A stretch of 64,000 nt of DNA from an uncultured Methanomethylovorans sp. (GCF_963678545.1 NZ_OY782870.1:1922001-1986000); one strand, 5' to 3'. Positions 19,401-28,809 are shown, counted from the first letter of the stretch. Numbers and translations: made by a program. Notes: a model not told the origin generated them from the sequence alone.

Positions 19401-20048
19401 AGTGGTTATATCCATGACAACAAGGCCGCTTGTATCATCGGCTATGTATGCATAATTTCCGGACAAAGCAACACTCTGTGCATTGATAGTATCTAACCTA
19501 CCTTTAAAAGTTAAAGCTGTGGGTTTTGTAATATCTACTACTATAAGGCCACTGGTTCCATAAGCTACATAAGCGTAGCTACCTGAGACAGCAACATCAT
19601 AAGCAGCGCCGGAACTATATGTATAGGTACCTCTTATCGCAGGTGATGCGCGGTTTGAGATATCAACTACTACAAGACCACTGTTTCCATCAGCTAGATA
19701 AGCATAGTTTCCTGATACAGCAATGTCGTTAATTACTGCTGTGGTAGTTACTCTTCCAACTTGCGATGGATTGGCAGCATTAGTAATATCAACTATTACC
19801 AGGTCTTGTCCCTGTCCGAGATAGGCATAGTTTCCGGAAACTGCAACGCAGAAAACGCTTCCGCCATAATGGCTAGTGAAATCCTCTCCCACCAGGGCAT
19901 TTGTAATGGCTGTATCATTGTAAGTGTTTTCATTAAACTGGCTAACAAAATCTACTTTTAGCTCTGCGGCTGAACCAATGCCTGAGGCTATGGTCATAAA
20001 AAATAGTAATGTACATAAATAAATTGCTATATTTTCTTTGATTTTCAT
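16428..20048 (-). CDS. Secreted surface protein: 14 LVIVD beta-propeller repeats, two PKD and two CBM96/DNRLRE-type domains
   Basis: The protein has 1206 residues. A signal peptide (MKIKENIAIYLCTLLFF then ASGIGSAA) is followed by 14 LVIVD repeats of about 42 residues (to about residue 620; consensus VAVSGNYAYVADGxxGLVIV), a PKD domain, a DNRLRxLSPTSV domain of the disaggregatase-related/CBM96 type, a second PKD domain and a second DNRLRE domain ending in RPKLTITQ. No PGF or PEF sorting tail or C-terminal TM segment is seen, so it is released or held non-covalently. Such proteins belong to the Methanosarcinales envelope and may bind cell-surface polysaccharide. GGTGAT precedes the ATG at 20048; upstream ATG and GTG codons lie inside this site. 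Confidence 0.88.
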   Translation of the reverse strand: MKIKENIAIYLCTLLFFMTIASGIGSAAELKVDFVSQFNENTYNDTAITNALVGEDFTSHYGGSVFCVAVSGNYAYLGQGQDLVIVDITNAANPSQVGRVTTTAVINDIAVSGNYAYLADGNSGLVVVDISNRASPAIRGTYTYSSGAAYDVAVSGSYAYVAYGTSGLIVVDITKPTALTFKGRLDTINAQSVALSGNYAYIADDTSGLVVMDITTPSSPKLAGSYDTVKATGVAVSGNYAYIADDTNGLVIVNIKTPTAPTYTGRFDTPGKALSVVVSGSYAYVADDASGLSIVNIANPASPVSAATYTATEGVAYDVFVAGNYAYTAYGRSGLAIVNITTPSAPTRAGVYDVAGYASGVAISGNYAYMAYGYMGLTIVDISNPASPKRAGSYITDGYARDLAVSGNYAYIADDTYGLVIVDVTNKASPTLKGSYNTAGRSWGVTISGNYAYVADGAGGLMIVDITNPAAPTLKGSYDTAGNAENVAIVGNYAYVADGDNGLVVLDITNPAAPTLKGSYDTVGHAYGIVASGNYAYVADGTNGLVIINISNPAKPTLVSSYVTKFAQNIVKSGNYVYIADDSSGLVILDVSNVATPTLAGSYNTAGHGYSVAVSGNYVYIADFDNGLVILHVENTSSTDNPPVANAGSDKTATVGSAVTFDGSASTDDVKIASYSWDFDVSNGITSEATGVTATHTYTSPGTYTVTLTVTDTANQKATDTMHVVVSSSSSTENTVSYTATYDNRLRQLSPTSVFSTTTYIDLGKSTSTCRDLVLFDLSGYKTTDTISKATLSLYWYYPAGNTRTSDTEVEIYRPVEWDPKYVTWNSRISGVSWSNAGGNWYDKNGASQGSAPYASLTFAGSKVPDNKYYDFDVTQLVQEYVSGKYKNTGFFLKAKTESGNYIAFYSSEYSNAAMRPKLTITSTSGGSTSTDKTPVANAGDDKTVTTGSSMSFDGSASTDDKGIASYSWDFDVSNGITSEATGVTATHTYTSPGTYTVTLTVTDTANQKATDTMHVIVSGSTTSVTYSPVYDNRLRELSPTSVLSTTTYLDIGKSTSICRDVMLFDLSSYKTTDTISKATLSLYWYYPAGATRTSSTIVEVYRPVTWDPKSVSWNSWTTAGGSWYDKNGASQGSTPYASVTFSGSTVPGNKYYDFDVTQLVKEYISGKYTNTGFFLKARTESGNYIAFYSSEYSNAAMRPKLTITQ

Positions 20049-20057
20049 TAACATCAC

Positions 20058-20873
20058 CTGCCCATTTTTCTGAGAGGATTTTTTTTTTTTTTTGCTTTAT
20101 TCTAAGGTGAACCTGGTACGTTGTAATAGCCTACTATATAAATCTAGTCACCATAAAAATAAAAAATGATATATTTAAAATAAGATTTATTATTAATATG
20201 CACAATCTGTACATATAAATACTATACTATATGATGCCGATTATACTTACGAGAGAATGCTATAAATTTGGTTTAAATCGTTCACTGTTTTAAAAAGACG
20301 AAAAAGTCAATCAATTTTTGTAGTATCTCCACTGGATTATGGACTTTTGAACTAATAAAGCTTTATTCTACTCTTCTATTACAAAAAATCCTATATTTTG
20401 GCGCTAATTAATGATTGATGCTAAATATCTTACGATAAAAACTATTTAGTGCAGAAATTCAAGTTGAATACATCCAAAATTCATTATATTCTTCTATTTT
20501 TAAAACCGATCTAATAATATTGCGATAAATTCAAATGAGAATCATGGTTTGCAAATTGAACATGAAGTTTTCAGAAGCAGTATAATAAAGGAGTTTACCG
20601 AGAAAAAAACTCAAATAAATCTTTATTATCCAATTTTTAGGCTTTATTATGCTTTAATCCTTAAGTATCCTTATATCATTCACAGAGAATCAGGTGATCG
20701 TATCAGCAGCTCAACTGCCTGGATACAAAAAGATCGGGAGGAAATTAATACTCAAAAAATGAAGTCTAACAGTCATTAAAACAATGGCAAATTGATGTAT
20801 TGTATTGGCATATATCTACATTAGTTACAGAGGATAATAGCCGGAAGATTTGAACAATTTAAGGGTGATACAT
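20058..20873. other. Long AT-rich divergent intergenic region
   Basis: About 800 bp separate two divergent secreted-protein genes. A T13 run lies near 20079-20093 just upstream of the LVIVD gene. A 76-codon open frame at 20549-20779 has no recognisable motif, no clear ribosome site and poor composition, so I do not call it a gene. The GGTGAT site at 20864-20869 belongs to the next gene. I see no RNA gene or repeat here. Confidence 0.5.
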
Positions 20874-22790
20874 ATGAAACTTTTTAGAAAACACGTTGTT
20901 TCAGGATTGTCAGCAATAGTTGGATTGCTTTGTATAATGATGGCCATATCCATGGTTTATGCTGCACAGAATAATAATACTGGCGAGGCAATGCAAGGCA
21001 TGGGTGGAGAAAATGATCTAGCATCCATGAAGAATATGACTTTAGAGATGATCAATAATACTAACCAAGATCTTGAAAGCATGAAAGTCAATGCTAATGA
21101 TACTACTATTGCAAATATTAATGATTATATCAGTGAGCTTGAATACATTAAATCAAATGTTGAAATTGCCGATTCAATAGAGGCTCTTAATACCGAAAGA
21201 ACTAGTTTGGACGAGCTATTCAAAACAATGAATGGAACAATTGGATTTGGATTTCCGATGAATGGTGAAAAGCCCAACATGTCGGGAATGGGAGATCAGG
21301 CAGGACCAGGATCTTCTCAGATGCCTCAAATGGGTAATCAAACCGGACCAGGACCTGTTATGGGAAATCAGAGTGGATCTGGACCTTCTCAAATGCCTCA
21401 GATGGGTAATCAAACTAATGGACAGCCTCCAATGCAAGGTAATGGTTCTGCAATGATGGGAAGCCCAGAACAAAATACAGAGCAGGTACAGAATTCCTCG
21501 GAGGAATCGGGTATATTTGCAAAGATTATAGGCTTCTTCAAATCCCTGTTCAGTTCTGATTCTGCAGCCATAAGCAGTACTACGACAACGACAACATCTG
21601 ATAGTTCAGCCTATACACAAAGCGGTGAAACTTTGAGTAAGTCGGATATGGAAATTACTGCAACGAACACTGATGAGTCAGCGATCAAAGTCACAGATGG
21701 TGGTAGTTTTACTCTTTCAGATTCCACGATAACAAAGACCGGTGATACATCTTCAACTGATAACAGTGACTTCTATGGCCTGAATGCAGGAGTTCTTTCA
21801 GAATCAGGCAGTAATATAGAACTCAGTAACTGTACTGTGACTACTAATGCAAATGGTGCAAATGCCGTGTTTGCAACAGGGTCTGGTTCTTCAATTACCC
21901 TTTCAGATGTAAAGATAGAGACCAGCCAGGATGGATCACGTGGTGTAGATGCAACCCTTGGAGGCACAATTACTTGTACGGATGTGGATATCAGCACTCA
22001 GGGAGCACATTGTGCTACAATTGCAACTGACCGCGGAAGTGGAACAATAACTGTTACGGGAGGAACTATGACTACAGCTGGCGATGGCTCCCCTGCAGTT
22101 TATTCAACCGGTAATATTACAGTAAGCGATGCAACCCTTACAGCTACTGGTTCCGAGGCCGCCGTAATAGAAGGAAAGAATACTATAACCCTTAATGACT
22201 GTATTATAACAGGAATGAAGAAATGCGGAGCAATGCTATACCAGAGTTTCTCTGGAGATGCTGAGGTTGGTACCAGTGTCTTTACCATGAACGGAGGTTC
22301 TCTTACAGCAGCTGTTGGTCCTCTTTTCTACTCCACAAACACCAATGCAGTGTTTAATCTCAATGGTGTAGAACTTACAGGTAATTCCGACACTCTTCTT
22401 ACAGCCAGTGCTGACAGATGGGGTACTGAAGGGTCTAATGGAGCTACTGTAGCCTTTAATGCAAATGCACAGTTACTGGATGGTAATATCACTTGTGATA
22501 ATATCAGTTCTATTACAGTTACTCTGCACAATGGTACAACTCTTACAGGAGCTATTAACACTGAGAATACAGCTGGAATGATGGCTTTGAATATTGATTC
22601 AAGCAGTACCTGGAATGTTACGGGCACATCATATCTGACAACTTTTACAGATGATGACTCTACACTGTCCAACATCGATGACAATGGATACACCATCTAC
22701 TATGATTCAAGCAACAGTGCAAACTCCTGGCTTGAAAGTAAGACTTATGACTTGAATGACGGAGGCAAACTCACTCCCATTTCAAGTTAA
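20874..22790 (+). CDS. Secreted right-handed beta-helix protein, adhesin-like
   Basis: The protein has 638 residues and a signal peptide (MKLFRKHVVSGLSAIVGLL, cleavage after MVYA). Residues about 25-110 are helical; about 125-200 is a Met/Gly/Gln-rich low-complexity repeat (MGNQTGPG, SQMPQMGNQ); from about 250 it is threonine/serine-rich with repeated turns (GGSFTLSDSTIT, GSSITLSDVKI, GNITVSDATLT) typical of parallel beta-helix adhesins and pectate-lyase-like folds. No C-terminal anchor is visible. GGTGAT stands 6 bp before the ATG at 20874. The stop overlaps the 3' end of the convergent glycosyltransferase gene by 20 bp. The function is likely surface adhesion or matrix, with no catalytic motif seen. 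Confidence 0.78.
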   Translation: MKLFRKHVVSGLSAIVGLLCIMMAISMVYAAQNNNTGEAMQGMGGENDLASMKNMTLEMINNTNQDLESMKVNANDTTIANINDYISELEYIKSNVEIADSIEALNTERTSLDELFKTMNGTIGFGFPMNGEKPNMSGMGDQAGPGSSQMPQMGNQTGPGPVMGNQSGSGPSQMPQMGNQTNGQPPMQGNGSAMMGSPEQNTEQVQNSSEESGIFAKIIGFFKSLFSSDSAAISSTTTTTTSDSSAYTQSGETLSKSDMEITATNTDESAIKVTDGGSFTLSDSTITKTGDTSSTDNSDFYGLNAGVLSESGSNIELSNCTVTTNANGANAVFATGSGSSITLSDVKIETSQDGSRGVDATLGGTITCTDVDISTQGAHCATIATDRGSGTITVTGGTMTTAGDGSPAVYSTGNITVSDATLTATGSEAAVIEGKNTITLNDCIITGMKKCGAMLYQSFSGDAEVGTSVFTMNGGSLTAAVGPLFYSTNTNAVFNLNGVELTGNSDTLLTASADRWGTEGSNGATVAFNANAQLLDGNITCDNISSITVTLHNGTTLTGAINTENTAGMMALNIDSSSTWNVTGTSYLTTFTDDDSTLSNIDDNGYTIYYDSSNSANSWLESKTYDLNDGGKLTPISS

Positions 22791-24057
22791 AAACAATGTT
22801 TGCTGCGAATTTAGAAATTAAGGAGGGATAATTCCTCCCTTGATTTTCAAGTGTTTTTTTTTTCCTTGCCAATAATCTCATGTATTCTGCTTCCATTTGT
22901 TTGGCAACAGCTTTCCATGAGTAATTAACTTCTACATGCTCTCTTGCCTTCTTGCCAAGCTGTAAACGCTTTTCTTCGCATTGCAACAGTTCCAATATAG
23001 CGTCTGCAAGTCCCATTTCATCCATCGGTTCTACAAGTATGCCTGTAGATTGGGGTAATACTTCCGGAAGTCCACCGGCATTTGTTGCTATCACGGGTTT
23101 TTCCATTGCCATTGCTTCGAGCATGAATATACTGGAAGCTTCCATAAGGCTTGGAATCACGGCAATATCAGCAAGTGCAAGGTATGGAGGAAGCTGTTCG
23201 TGAGGAATTAACCCCAGAAAATGCACGTTGTCCTGGAGATCCAGATCATGTGTTAATTGTTCTAAAGCTGCATGCTCTGCCCCTTCGCCAATGATCATCA
23301 GTTGACATTGTTTTTCTTTTAATACCAATTGCATCGCTTTAATCAAATATTCAATTCCATTTTTTTTAACAAGGCGGCGTGCTGTGAGTATTACAGGTAT
23401 TGAGGAATCGATTGCTCCATGCGAAGAAGTTATCAGGTGTGAGTCAGCAATTTGAGATAATGATGGGCTAAACCTAACAATATCCGCACCATTGTGTATG
23501 GTTTTTACTTTCTGCTTTGAAGCACCCCATGCGAGCACCTGTTGTGCAAAATAATCTCCGGTGTGAAACTGGATATCTGACAGTTTTGCAAGTGCTGGTG
23601 CTAATATGCGCTCTCCTGTTCTATAAAATCTAGCAGCAAAGGGATTTGCAAGTTTGCTCCATATTGGATAATATGAACCGTGAATAGTATTTACGGCAAC
23701 ACCGCCTGCTCTTCTAGCAAGATAATTTGCGATCAATCCGGATGAGTATATATGTCCATGATAAATGTCATAGGTATCTGGACGATTAAAGAGAACTACC
23801 AGCGGAAAAAGGGCTTGTCGTGCAAGTGACAAATTTGCTCCATTCCACGTGTATTTCATGAGACTGCAAAAATCAATGCTTATAATCTGTACACCGTCTA
23901 TAATCTGTTCTTGTGGGATATCTCTTGCACCTGTTAGTATTGTTACTTCGTGACCTAGTGCAACAAATTCTCTGGATGTTTCCATTATTGCAACTTCAAT
24001 ACCCCCGGTTCCGACATTGTCATGAGGTGAGAGTTCATATATTTGCAGGATTTTCAT
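22771..24057 (-). CDS. GT4-family glycosyltransferase
   Basis: The 428-residue protein shows the GT-B fold of group 1 transferases: an N-terminal GTGGIEVAIMETSREFVALG with HEVTILTG, the inter-domain VILTARRLVKKNGIEYLIKA, and the nucleotide-sugar motif EASSIFMLEAMAMEKPVIAT followed by NAGGLPEVL. It would transfer a sugar from a nucleotide donor to a lipid, glycan or protein in the cytoplasm. It is last in an operon after the polysaccharide deacetylase (23-bp overlap). The last 30 residues are basic and hydrophobic and overlap the convergent gene. Acceptor unknown. Confidence 0.9.
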   Translation of the reverse strand: MKILQIYELSPHDNVGTGGIEVAIMETSREFVALGHEVTILTGARDIPQEQIIDGVQIISIDFCSLMKYTWNGANLSLARQALFPLVVLFNRPDTYDIYHGHIYSSGLIANYLARRAGGVAVNTIHGSYYPIWSKLANPFAARFYRTGERILAPALAKLSDIQFHTGDYFAQQVLAWGASKQKVKTIHNGADIVRFSPSLSQIADSHLITSSHGAIDSSIPVILTARRLVKKNGIEYLIKAMQLVLKEKQCQLMIIGEGAEHAALEQLTHDLDLQDNVHFLGLIPHEQLPPYLALADIAVIPSLMEASSIFMLEAMAMEKPVIATNAGGLPEVLPQSTGILVEPMDEMGLADAILELLQCEEKRLQLGKKAREHVEVNYSWKAVAKQMEAEYMRLLARKKKTLENQGRNYPSLISKFAANIVFNLKWE

Positions 24058-24871
24058 CCAGATCCCCTTTTTTTATGTGCTGTGCGAGTTGGTGCATTGT
24101 GATTATCTCAAATTTACCGGATGATGTGATATACTCCATCACCTTGAATAAAAGGTCCCTATTGAGTATTGGTTCATAGGAAGGATGCATGTAGAATACA
24201 AAAAAATCCTGTGCATCATTCAGGTCGTTTATCATTATATTATATATCTGATCCTGGGAAAATCCTTCAAATTCTAATTCCCCAAATGATTTTTCTGCTA
24301 CAGGCAGCTGCATAGTTGATAATTTATGCTCGTTGATGCAGGGGTAAAATGCTTCTTTTCCCCTGAAATCGCTGGAATATGCAAAATTGAAATCTTCCAA
24401 TGCTTCTAAAAACTCAGGACTCGTTGCAAAACCCGGAGATGCAAAAGATAATGGCTTGAAACCGTATGCAGCTTCGAACATTTCTGAGCCTTTAGATATC
24501 CATTCTCTTATATCTTCAAGTTTTTTATCTTGAAGTGTGTTCATCCAGTTGTAGTGATGATATCCATGCAGTCCTAGTTCATGCTTTTTTTCCAGGATCA
24601 ATTGCACGTTTGCAGATTTCTGAACCTGCTGTTTGTATAGCATTCCTCTTAGCATTTGCTGAATACCATGTTGCTGAATAGCCTTTTTTTGTAGCAGTTT
24701 TATGGGATTGAGGTAATTTTTGAAATTCCTGAAGGTCATGTCTTCCCCAGTTGTGACAAAAAATGTAGCAGATGTATCGAATCGGTCAAGTATTTCCAGG
24801 ACAATCGGAATTACTTGAGTGTCTCTTACTGTGTCGATATCGATCCTGATGCAAACTTTTGTTTTTGTCAT
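24035..24871 (-). CDS. Polysaccharide deacetylase (NodB/CE4-like)
   Basis: The 278-residue protein has the NodB-type layout: RIDIDT (metal-binding Asp) at about residues 9-14, TSATFFVTTGED, LGLHGYHHYNW with two metal-binding histidines, FASPGF in place of RxPxG, and a late YMHPSY motif. It most resembles the ArnD/DUF2334-like deacetylases acting on lipid-linked or glycan N-acyl groups. The gene begins 1 bp from the CPBP protease stop and overlaps the glycosyltransferase start, so the three are co-expressed, probably for envelope glycan synthesis. Confidence 0.85.
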   Translation of the reverse strand: MTKTKVCIRIDIDTVRDTQVIPIVLEILDRFDTSATFFVTTGEDMTFRNFKNYLNPIKLLQKKAIQQHGIQQMLRGMLYKQQVQKSANVQLILEKKHELGLHGYHHYNWMNTLQDKKLEDIREWISKGSEMFEAAYGFKPLSFASPGFATSPEFLEALEDFNFAYSSDFRGKEAFYPCINEHKLSTMQLPVAEKSFGELEFEGFSQDQIYNIMINDLNDAQDFFVFYMHPSYEPILNRDLLFKVMEYITSSGKFEIITMHQLAQHIKKGDLDENPANI

Positions 24872-24872
24872 G

Positions 24873-25673
24873 CTATTTGAGCAAACCGCTGAAATAATAG
24901 GGAAGAATCGTTACAAGCATTACGTTGTTAATGCCATGGAATACTATAGGTCCGGTTAAAGATCCGGTCTTACGATATAAGATGCCGAACAATAAGCCTG
25001 CAAAGAATGTAAATACCAGTTCAAGGGGAGATCTCCATGTCATGTGCATAACTCCGAACAAAAATGCCTGTCCTATAATTCCTGCTTTAGTTCCGAATGC
25101 ACTAATGAGATCATTTTGTATCAAACCTCTGAACAATAGTTCTTCTCCCACACCCACAAAGAATATCATATATATAAGATCACGCAGCAGGTATTTTAGT
25201 TCAAATGTAGGAAATGAAGGTGCAGGCTTCAGCACCCAGTACTCTATGGGTCCTGTGCAGATTCCGATCAATACACCAATAGCAGCGTATTTCAACAGCT
25301 TGTTTCCCTTAAGCCCTGCATCTTCGGGCAAAATATTTTTTTCATGCATGTGCCAAAAACAAAGAGCCAAAATTATTGAGTATACTGCTGGCATTAGGAA
25401 TTGTTGATTAATAAAGAACCAGGGAAGAGATGATGTAAAAAGCACATATAGGGGAATGAGCGCCAATGATTCAGCGGAATTTATGAATCCCTGCTTCATG
25501 TTTACTCCAGAGATTATAACATATATCAGGATAGTAAGTCCCAGACATAAAATTATACCTTCCCCTGCACTAAGATAAGTGAAAATATATTCTGAAAGTA
25601 CAATAGCCAGAATTATATCTATTATGAACCAGCTTGCTTGAAAGTTATTTAATCCAATCTTTTTGTAATTCAC
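24873..25673 (-). CDS. CPBP-family intramembrane metalloprotease
   Basis: The 266-residue protein has about eight hydrophobic segments and the three CPBP (CAAX protease/Abi) motifs: EELLFRGLI, FGVMHMTW and HGINNV, which carry the metal and catalytic Glu and His residues. The family cleaves proteins within the membrane. It is first in an operon with a deacetylase and a glycosyltransferase, so a role in envelope maturation is possible, but its substrate is unknown. An AT-rich promoter region lies upstream, divergent from the first PEF-CTERM triad. Confidence 0.9.
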   Translation of the reverse strand: MNYKKIGLNNFQASWFIIDIILAIVLSEYIFTYLSAGEGIILCLGLTILIYVIISGVNMKQGFINSAESLALIPLYVLFTSSLPWFFINQQFLMPAVYSIILALCFWHMHEKNILPEDAGLKGNKLLKYAAIGVLIGICTGPIEYWVLKPAPSFPTFELKYLLRDLIYMIFFVGVGEELLFRGLIQNDLISAFGTKAGIIGQAFLFGVMHMTWRSPLELVFTFFAGLLFGILYRKTGSLTGPIVFHGINNVMLVTILPYYFSGLLK

Positions 25674-25927
25674 AAATTTTACTAAAAGACTTCCCTATAA
25701 AATGGTATTGGTTGATGCATATGCATCTTTTTAGTTTATTTATGTATTTTTGAACCTTTATACAGTGTGAAACATTCTTTTTGTCCTGTGTTTCGTTCAT
25801 GCAAATTCAGATTATAAAGCCTTGTTTTTCCAATGTATTCAAGTTCTATTCATACAATATTATCATTTAAAGTAAAAAGTCATCTGCTTATATAAAAACA
25901 GTTTTAGTAATATATGTCTATATATCT

Positions 25928-25957
25928 AGTAAAATAATTAAATATGTTTATATAGAG
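25928..25957 (+). promoter_or_regulatory. Conserved triad promoter element, copy 1
   Basis: The 30-bp stretch AGTAAAATAATTA followed by ATATGTTTATATAGAG recurs nearly unchanged before all three A genes. It ends in a TATA-like TTTATATAG. The 3' leader (ATTCAGTAAATGTTTGG then a GGTGG ribosome site) is also shared with copy 2. The 359-bp gap 25674-26032 holds this promoter and that of the divergent CPBP operon; I see no other feature. Confidence 0.6.
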
Positions 25958-26032
25958 TATCAGTTAATTGTTTAATAAATTCTAATATTATGTATTGTAC
26001 CTCTATTCAGTAAATGTTTGGTGGGTGGTTAG

Positions 26033-26734
26033 ATGAACTCTTCAGATAGGCAATACTTCTCGAAGACTCTTGTAATATTATTTGTTGTGTTAGTAATGGC
26101 AAGCCTGGTTGTTGGTTTACACGATGCTGCTGCTCCTGTTTCGGTCTCTGTTTTTCCGGAAGTGCCTGTTGAAGGACAGCCTATATTGGTTACTTTCAAT
26201 CTGAATAATCCATCAATTCAGGCTAATTTAGCTGATTATGAACTATATGCCAACGGGGAGCTGATAATGGGTGGTACGGCAGAACTTGCTCCGTTGTCAT
26301 ATAAAAAATATCAATATACGTATCTCAATTCCTTGGAAAAGGGGGAACAGGTCACCTTTGTGGTAAAATCCATTGTTGATGGAAAAAGCCATGATGAGTA
26401 TGTTTCACTTCCCGCATACCCGCCTCAGGTATGGAGCAGTTTTGTGAGTTTTGCAACATTCTCCACAACAGTCATGACTTATATGACTACAATGTCATAC
26501 TACGATCAGGAGTTTGACACCAGTGCTACTCTTAATGTAAGCGTGATCTTCTCAATTGTTCTTATTGGATTACTGATCTATCTTGAACTGACAGAAGCAT
26601 CGCTTTCAGGGAAGACATTCAAATTCATAGGTGATTTGAGGATTAGGTTCAGCAGATTATCATCTATTCTTTTTGTGATATTCATTGGGATGGTATTTAC
26701 ACAGATAGCCTTGATCATTGGAAAGGTGGGATGA
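26033..26734 (+). CDS. Triad 1 protein A: membrane protein with CARDB-like outer domain
   Basis: The 233-residue protein has an N-terminal TM segment (LVILFVVLVMASLVVGL), an extracytoplasmic beta-domain (about 30-125, VSVFPEVPVEGQPILVTFNL, resembling CARDB/invasion-type Ig folds), the motif PAYPPQVWSSF, and two TM segments near the C terminus (about 165-185 and 212-230) joined by a basic loop. Two paralogs of exactly the same length follow in this window. It overlaps the B gene as ATGA. I do not recognise the family; the fixed linkage to PEF-CTERM proteins suggests a role in their export, sorting or assembly. Confidence 0.75.
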   Translation: MNSSDRQYFSKTLVILFVVLVMASLVVGLHDAAAPVSVSVFPEVPVEGQPILVTFNLNNPSIQANLADYELYANGELIMGGTAELAPLSYKKYQYTYLNSLEKGEQVTFVVKSIVDGKSHDEYVSLPAYPPQVWSSFVSFATFSTTVMTYMTTMSYYDQEFDTSATLNVSVIFSIVLIGLLIYLELTEASLSGKTFKFIGDLRIRFSRLSSILFVIFIGMVFTQIALIIGKVG

Positions 26735-28368
26735 AAATGCACTCGACATTTGCAAACCAATCAAAAAATATGCTACTCTGCGGCATGTGTTTTAAGTCTA
26801 TTATCTTAATTATGTTGAGCGTCTGTATTTTGTTTAGCTCAATGCCTTTTGAAGCACAGGCTTCGGCAGGATCATATGATATAAAGTGGTACGCGGCTGA
26901 CCCGGCTGTAAATAATGCTCCTTATTTGCCTACATATATTAAGTATACTCCAGCTTATCTTTCCTGTCCAGGAAGTGCGGGTAGGTACAGCGGTTCCACG
27001 GTTCTGCCAAATGCTGTTTTGTATGGTCCCACATCTTCAACTCGTGATGCTTTGACCTCACTGGCTCCACGCACTCTAGCTCTTGGACAAATTATTCCAT
27101 TTGAAGTGGAAATATCTGTTTCCGGCAGTACAACTCCTGAAAATGGAAAAATCAAATTTTCTACGAGTTTCAATACTAATACAACTTCCGGTTCTAACTT
27201 TGGTTTTGATCCGGCATATAAGGTATACTGTGCCTTTGTTGATACGTCTGATCCCGGTACAATAGATCCAGGAAATAATGCTAAAGTTGATTCTTATACT
27301 TCTGGTCTAAACGGTACTGGAACTAATCAATATATCAATGGTACATTCAAAGTATCAGGTCTTGACAGTGGTGACAAGGTTATTGTTGAGATATGGGTTG
27401 TTCTGAAATCAAAACTTCCACCCGGATCCACCGGAAATGTACAGACTAATTTAATCCAAGCCTACACTGCCAATGATACAAAAATAAATTTTGGTACCGA
27501 GACTATTCCTCTTCTTAAGATTAGTGACGTAAATGAGTTTTTCACTGAAATTAACGATTTAGCAGTTACAAAAACTGACATTCCTGACCCTGTAGTGCAG
27601 GGACAGCAACTTACCTATAATCTTTTATTGAGAAACAATGGGGCTAGCAATGTTTCAAATATGGTTATTGCGACAGATACGCTTAGTCCATCGCTATCTT
27701 TTGTTACAGCATATAACATCTCTTCATATACAACTAGCGGAAGAAATATTACATTCAATGTTGGCGCATTGTCTCCCGGGGAGTTAAAAATAATCACATT
27801 AGTTACTAATGTAGCCGCTACCGCACCTATAGGAAATGATACAACTAGTAATTCGGAGACGGGAGGATATTCTATTCCTACATTCTTTGACATATATAAT
27901 AAAATCTTAATTTGTGCGATGTGTAAGGATGCTGATCCGAGCAATAATATTTACTATCAGCCAACAAATGTTTTACAAGCTCCTGTGTATAACTACACAT
28001 TCAACCAAACTCCCAAATGTAGCAATCCACTTAAATTAACGGTATCTTCAACGCCTTCATATGGTCTATCTTTACAAATAGTATGGAAAGATCAAAATGG
28101 TACTCTTCACCATAGCGAAACCGTAGAAAAGATGGGAGGAGTATATAAAAGCGTATCATTTATTGTTCCTCCAAATTCAGGAGGAACATGGACCGTCGAG
28201 GTTACTGAATATTCCGGAAGTGGAGGAACTGGAAATATAGTGGGGCAAGGTACAACTACTTTCCCGGTAACATGTGAAGTTCTGGAGTTCCCAGTTGGAT
28301 CATCTCTATTCCTGCTTGTAACAGGTGTAGGGTACCTGGGGATGCGTAAAAAGATGGCAGGGCTTTAA
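26731..28368 (+). CDS. Triad 1 protein B: secreted PEF-CTERM surface protein with one DUF11-like domain
   Basis: The 545-residue protein has an extended signal peptide (to about MPFEAQA), a domain shared with the triad 3 B protein (YDIKWYAADPAVNNAPYLPT near 50), one DUF11-like module (DPVVQGQQLTYNLLLRNNGA), a C-terminal Ig-like domain (SYGLSLQIVWKDQNG, then WTVEVTEYSGS) and the sorting tail LEFPVGSSLFLLV plus a hydrophobic helix and RKKMAGL. The tail is the tripartite PEF-CTERM pattern (here LEF) recognised by archaeosortases. It should be cut and lipid-anchored at the cell surface. It overlaps A and abuts C directly. Confidence 0.82.
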   Translation: MKMHSTFANQSKNMLLCGMCFKSIILIMLSVCILFSSMPFEAQASAGSYDIKWYAADPAVNNAPYLPTYIKYTPAYLSCPGSAGRYSGSTVLPNAVLYGPTSSTRDALTSLAPRTLALGQIIPFEVEISVSGSTTPENGKIKFSTSFNTNTTSGSNFGFDPAYKVYCAFVDTSDPGTIDPGNNAKVDSYTSGLNGTGTNQYINGTFKVSGLDSGDKVIVEIWVVLKSKLPPGSTGNVQTNLIQAYTANDTKINFGTETIPLLKISDVNEFFTEINDLAVTKTDIPDPVVQGQQLTYNLLLRNNGASNVSNMVIATDTLSPSLSFVTAYNISSYTTSGRNITFNVGALSPGELKIITLVTNVAATAPIGNDTTSNSETGGYSIPTFFDIYNKILICAMCKDADPSNNIYYQPTNVLQAPVYNYTFNQTPKCSNPLKLTVSSTPSYGLSLQIVWKDQNGTLHHSETVEKMGGVYKSVSFIVPPNSGGTWTVEVTEYSGSGGTGNIVGQGTTTFPVTCEVLEFPVGSSLFLLVTGVGYLGMRKKMAGL

Positions 28369-28809
28369 ATGGCAAGAGATAAAGTGCGGTTGTACTACAT
28401 TTTATCTCTTTTAGTCCTTGCAAGCCTGCTTATAATCTTTGCTCAAAATGTGTTTTCAGGGCTGTCTATAACTTCTGCACAGCCACTGGCTGAAATAAAC
28501 AGGGTGGATCTGTTTGATAAATTTCTTGGGAATTATTCTAAGATATCTGTGATGCTTGTTAATAATGATACAGTCAATCATAATTTTTCAATCAACACAT
28601 TTTATGATGAAAAACTACAAGCCTGCTTTAATGTTACTGTATATAGTGGTAAAACGTTCCAATATCAAAGAGATGTCTTGCCTGAAAGAATCCCAATATC
28701 AGAAAATGAAACTATTAATTCGACTTTGCGGATTGCAAAATTTGTTGTATATATGGATGATAAGCAGAAACCCTTTGAAGAAGCGAATTTTGCATTTAAG
28801 CATAAGTAA
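28369..28809 (+). CDS. Triad 1 protein C: small single-pass protein
   Basis: The 146-residue protein has a basic N terminus, one TM or signal-anchor segment (YILSLLVLASLLIIFAQ), and an extracytoplasmic beta-rich domain with several N-x-S/T sites (NYSKISVMLVNNDT, NETINSTLRI). The three C paralogs share ISVMLxNNDT and VLPxRIPIS. It starts immediately after the B stop. I do not recognise the family. It would lie on the outer face of the membrane next to the B protein. Confidence 0.72.
   Translation: MARDKVRLYYILSLLVLASLLIIFAQNVFSGLSITSAQPLAEINRVDLFDKFLGNYSKISVMLVNNDTVNHNFSINTFYDEKLQACFNVTVYSGKTFQYQRDVLPERIPISENETINSTLRIAKFVVYMDDKQKPFEEANFAFKHK

Noticed and set aside
20549-20779. 76-codon frame in the 20-kb intergenic region
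   Set aside because: No ribosome site, no motif, and the composition matches the surrounding AT-rich DNA.
22825-22850. Hairpin GGAGGgataattCCTCC between convergent genes as a terminator
   Set aside because: Stem of only 5 bp and it lies inside the 3' coding part of the glycosyltransferase gene.
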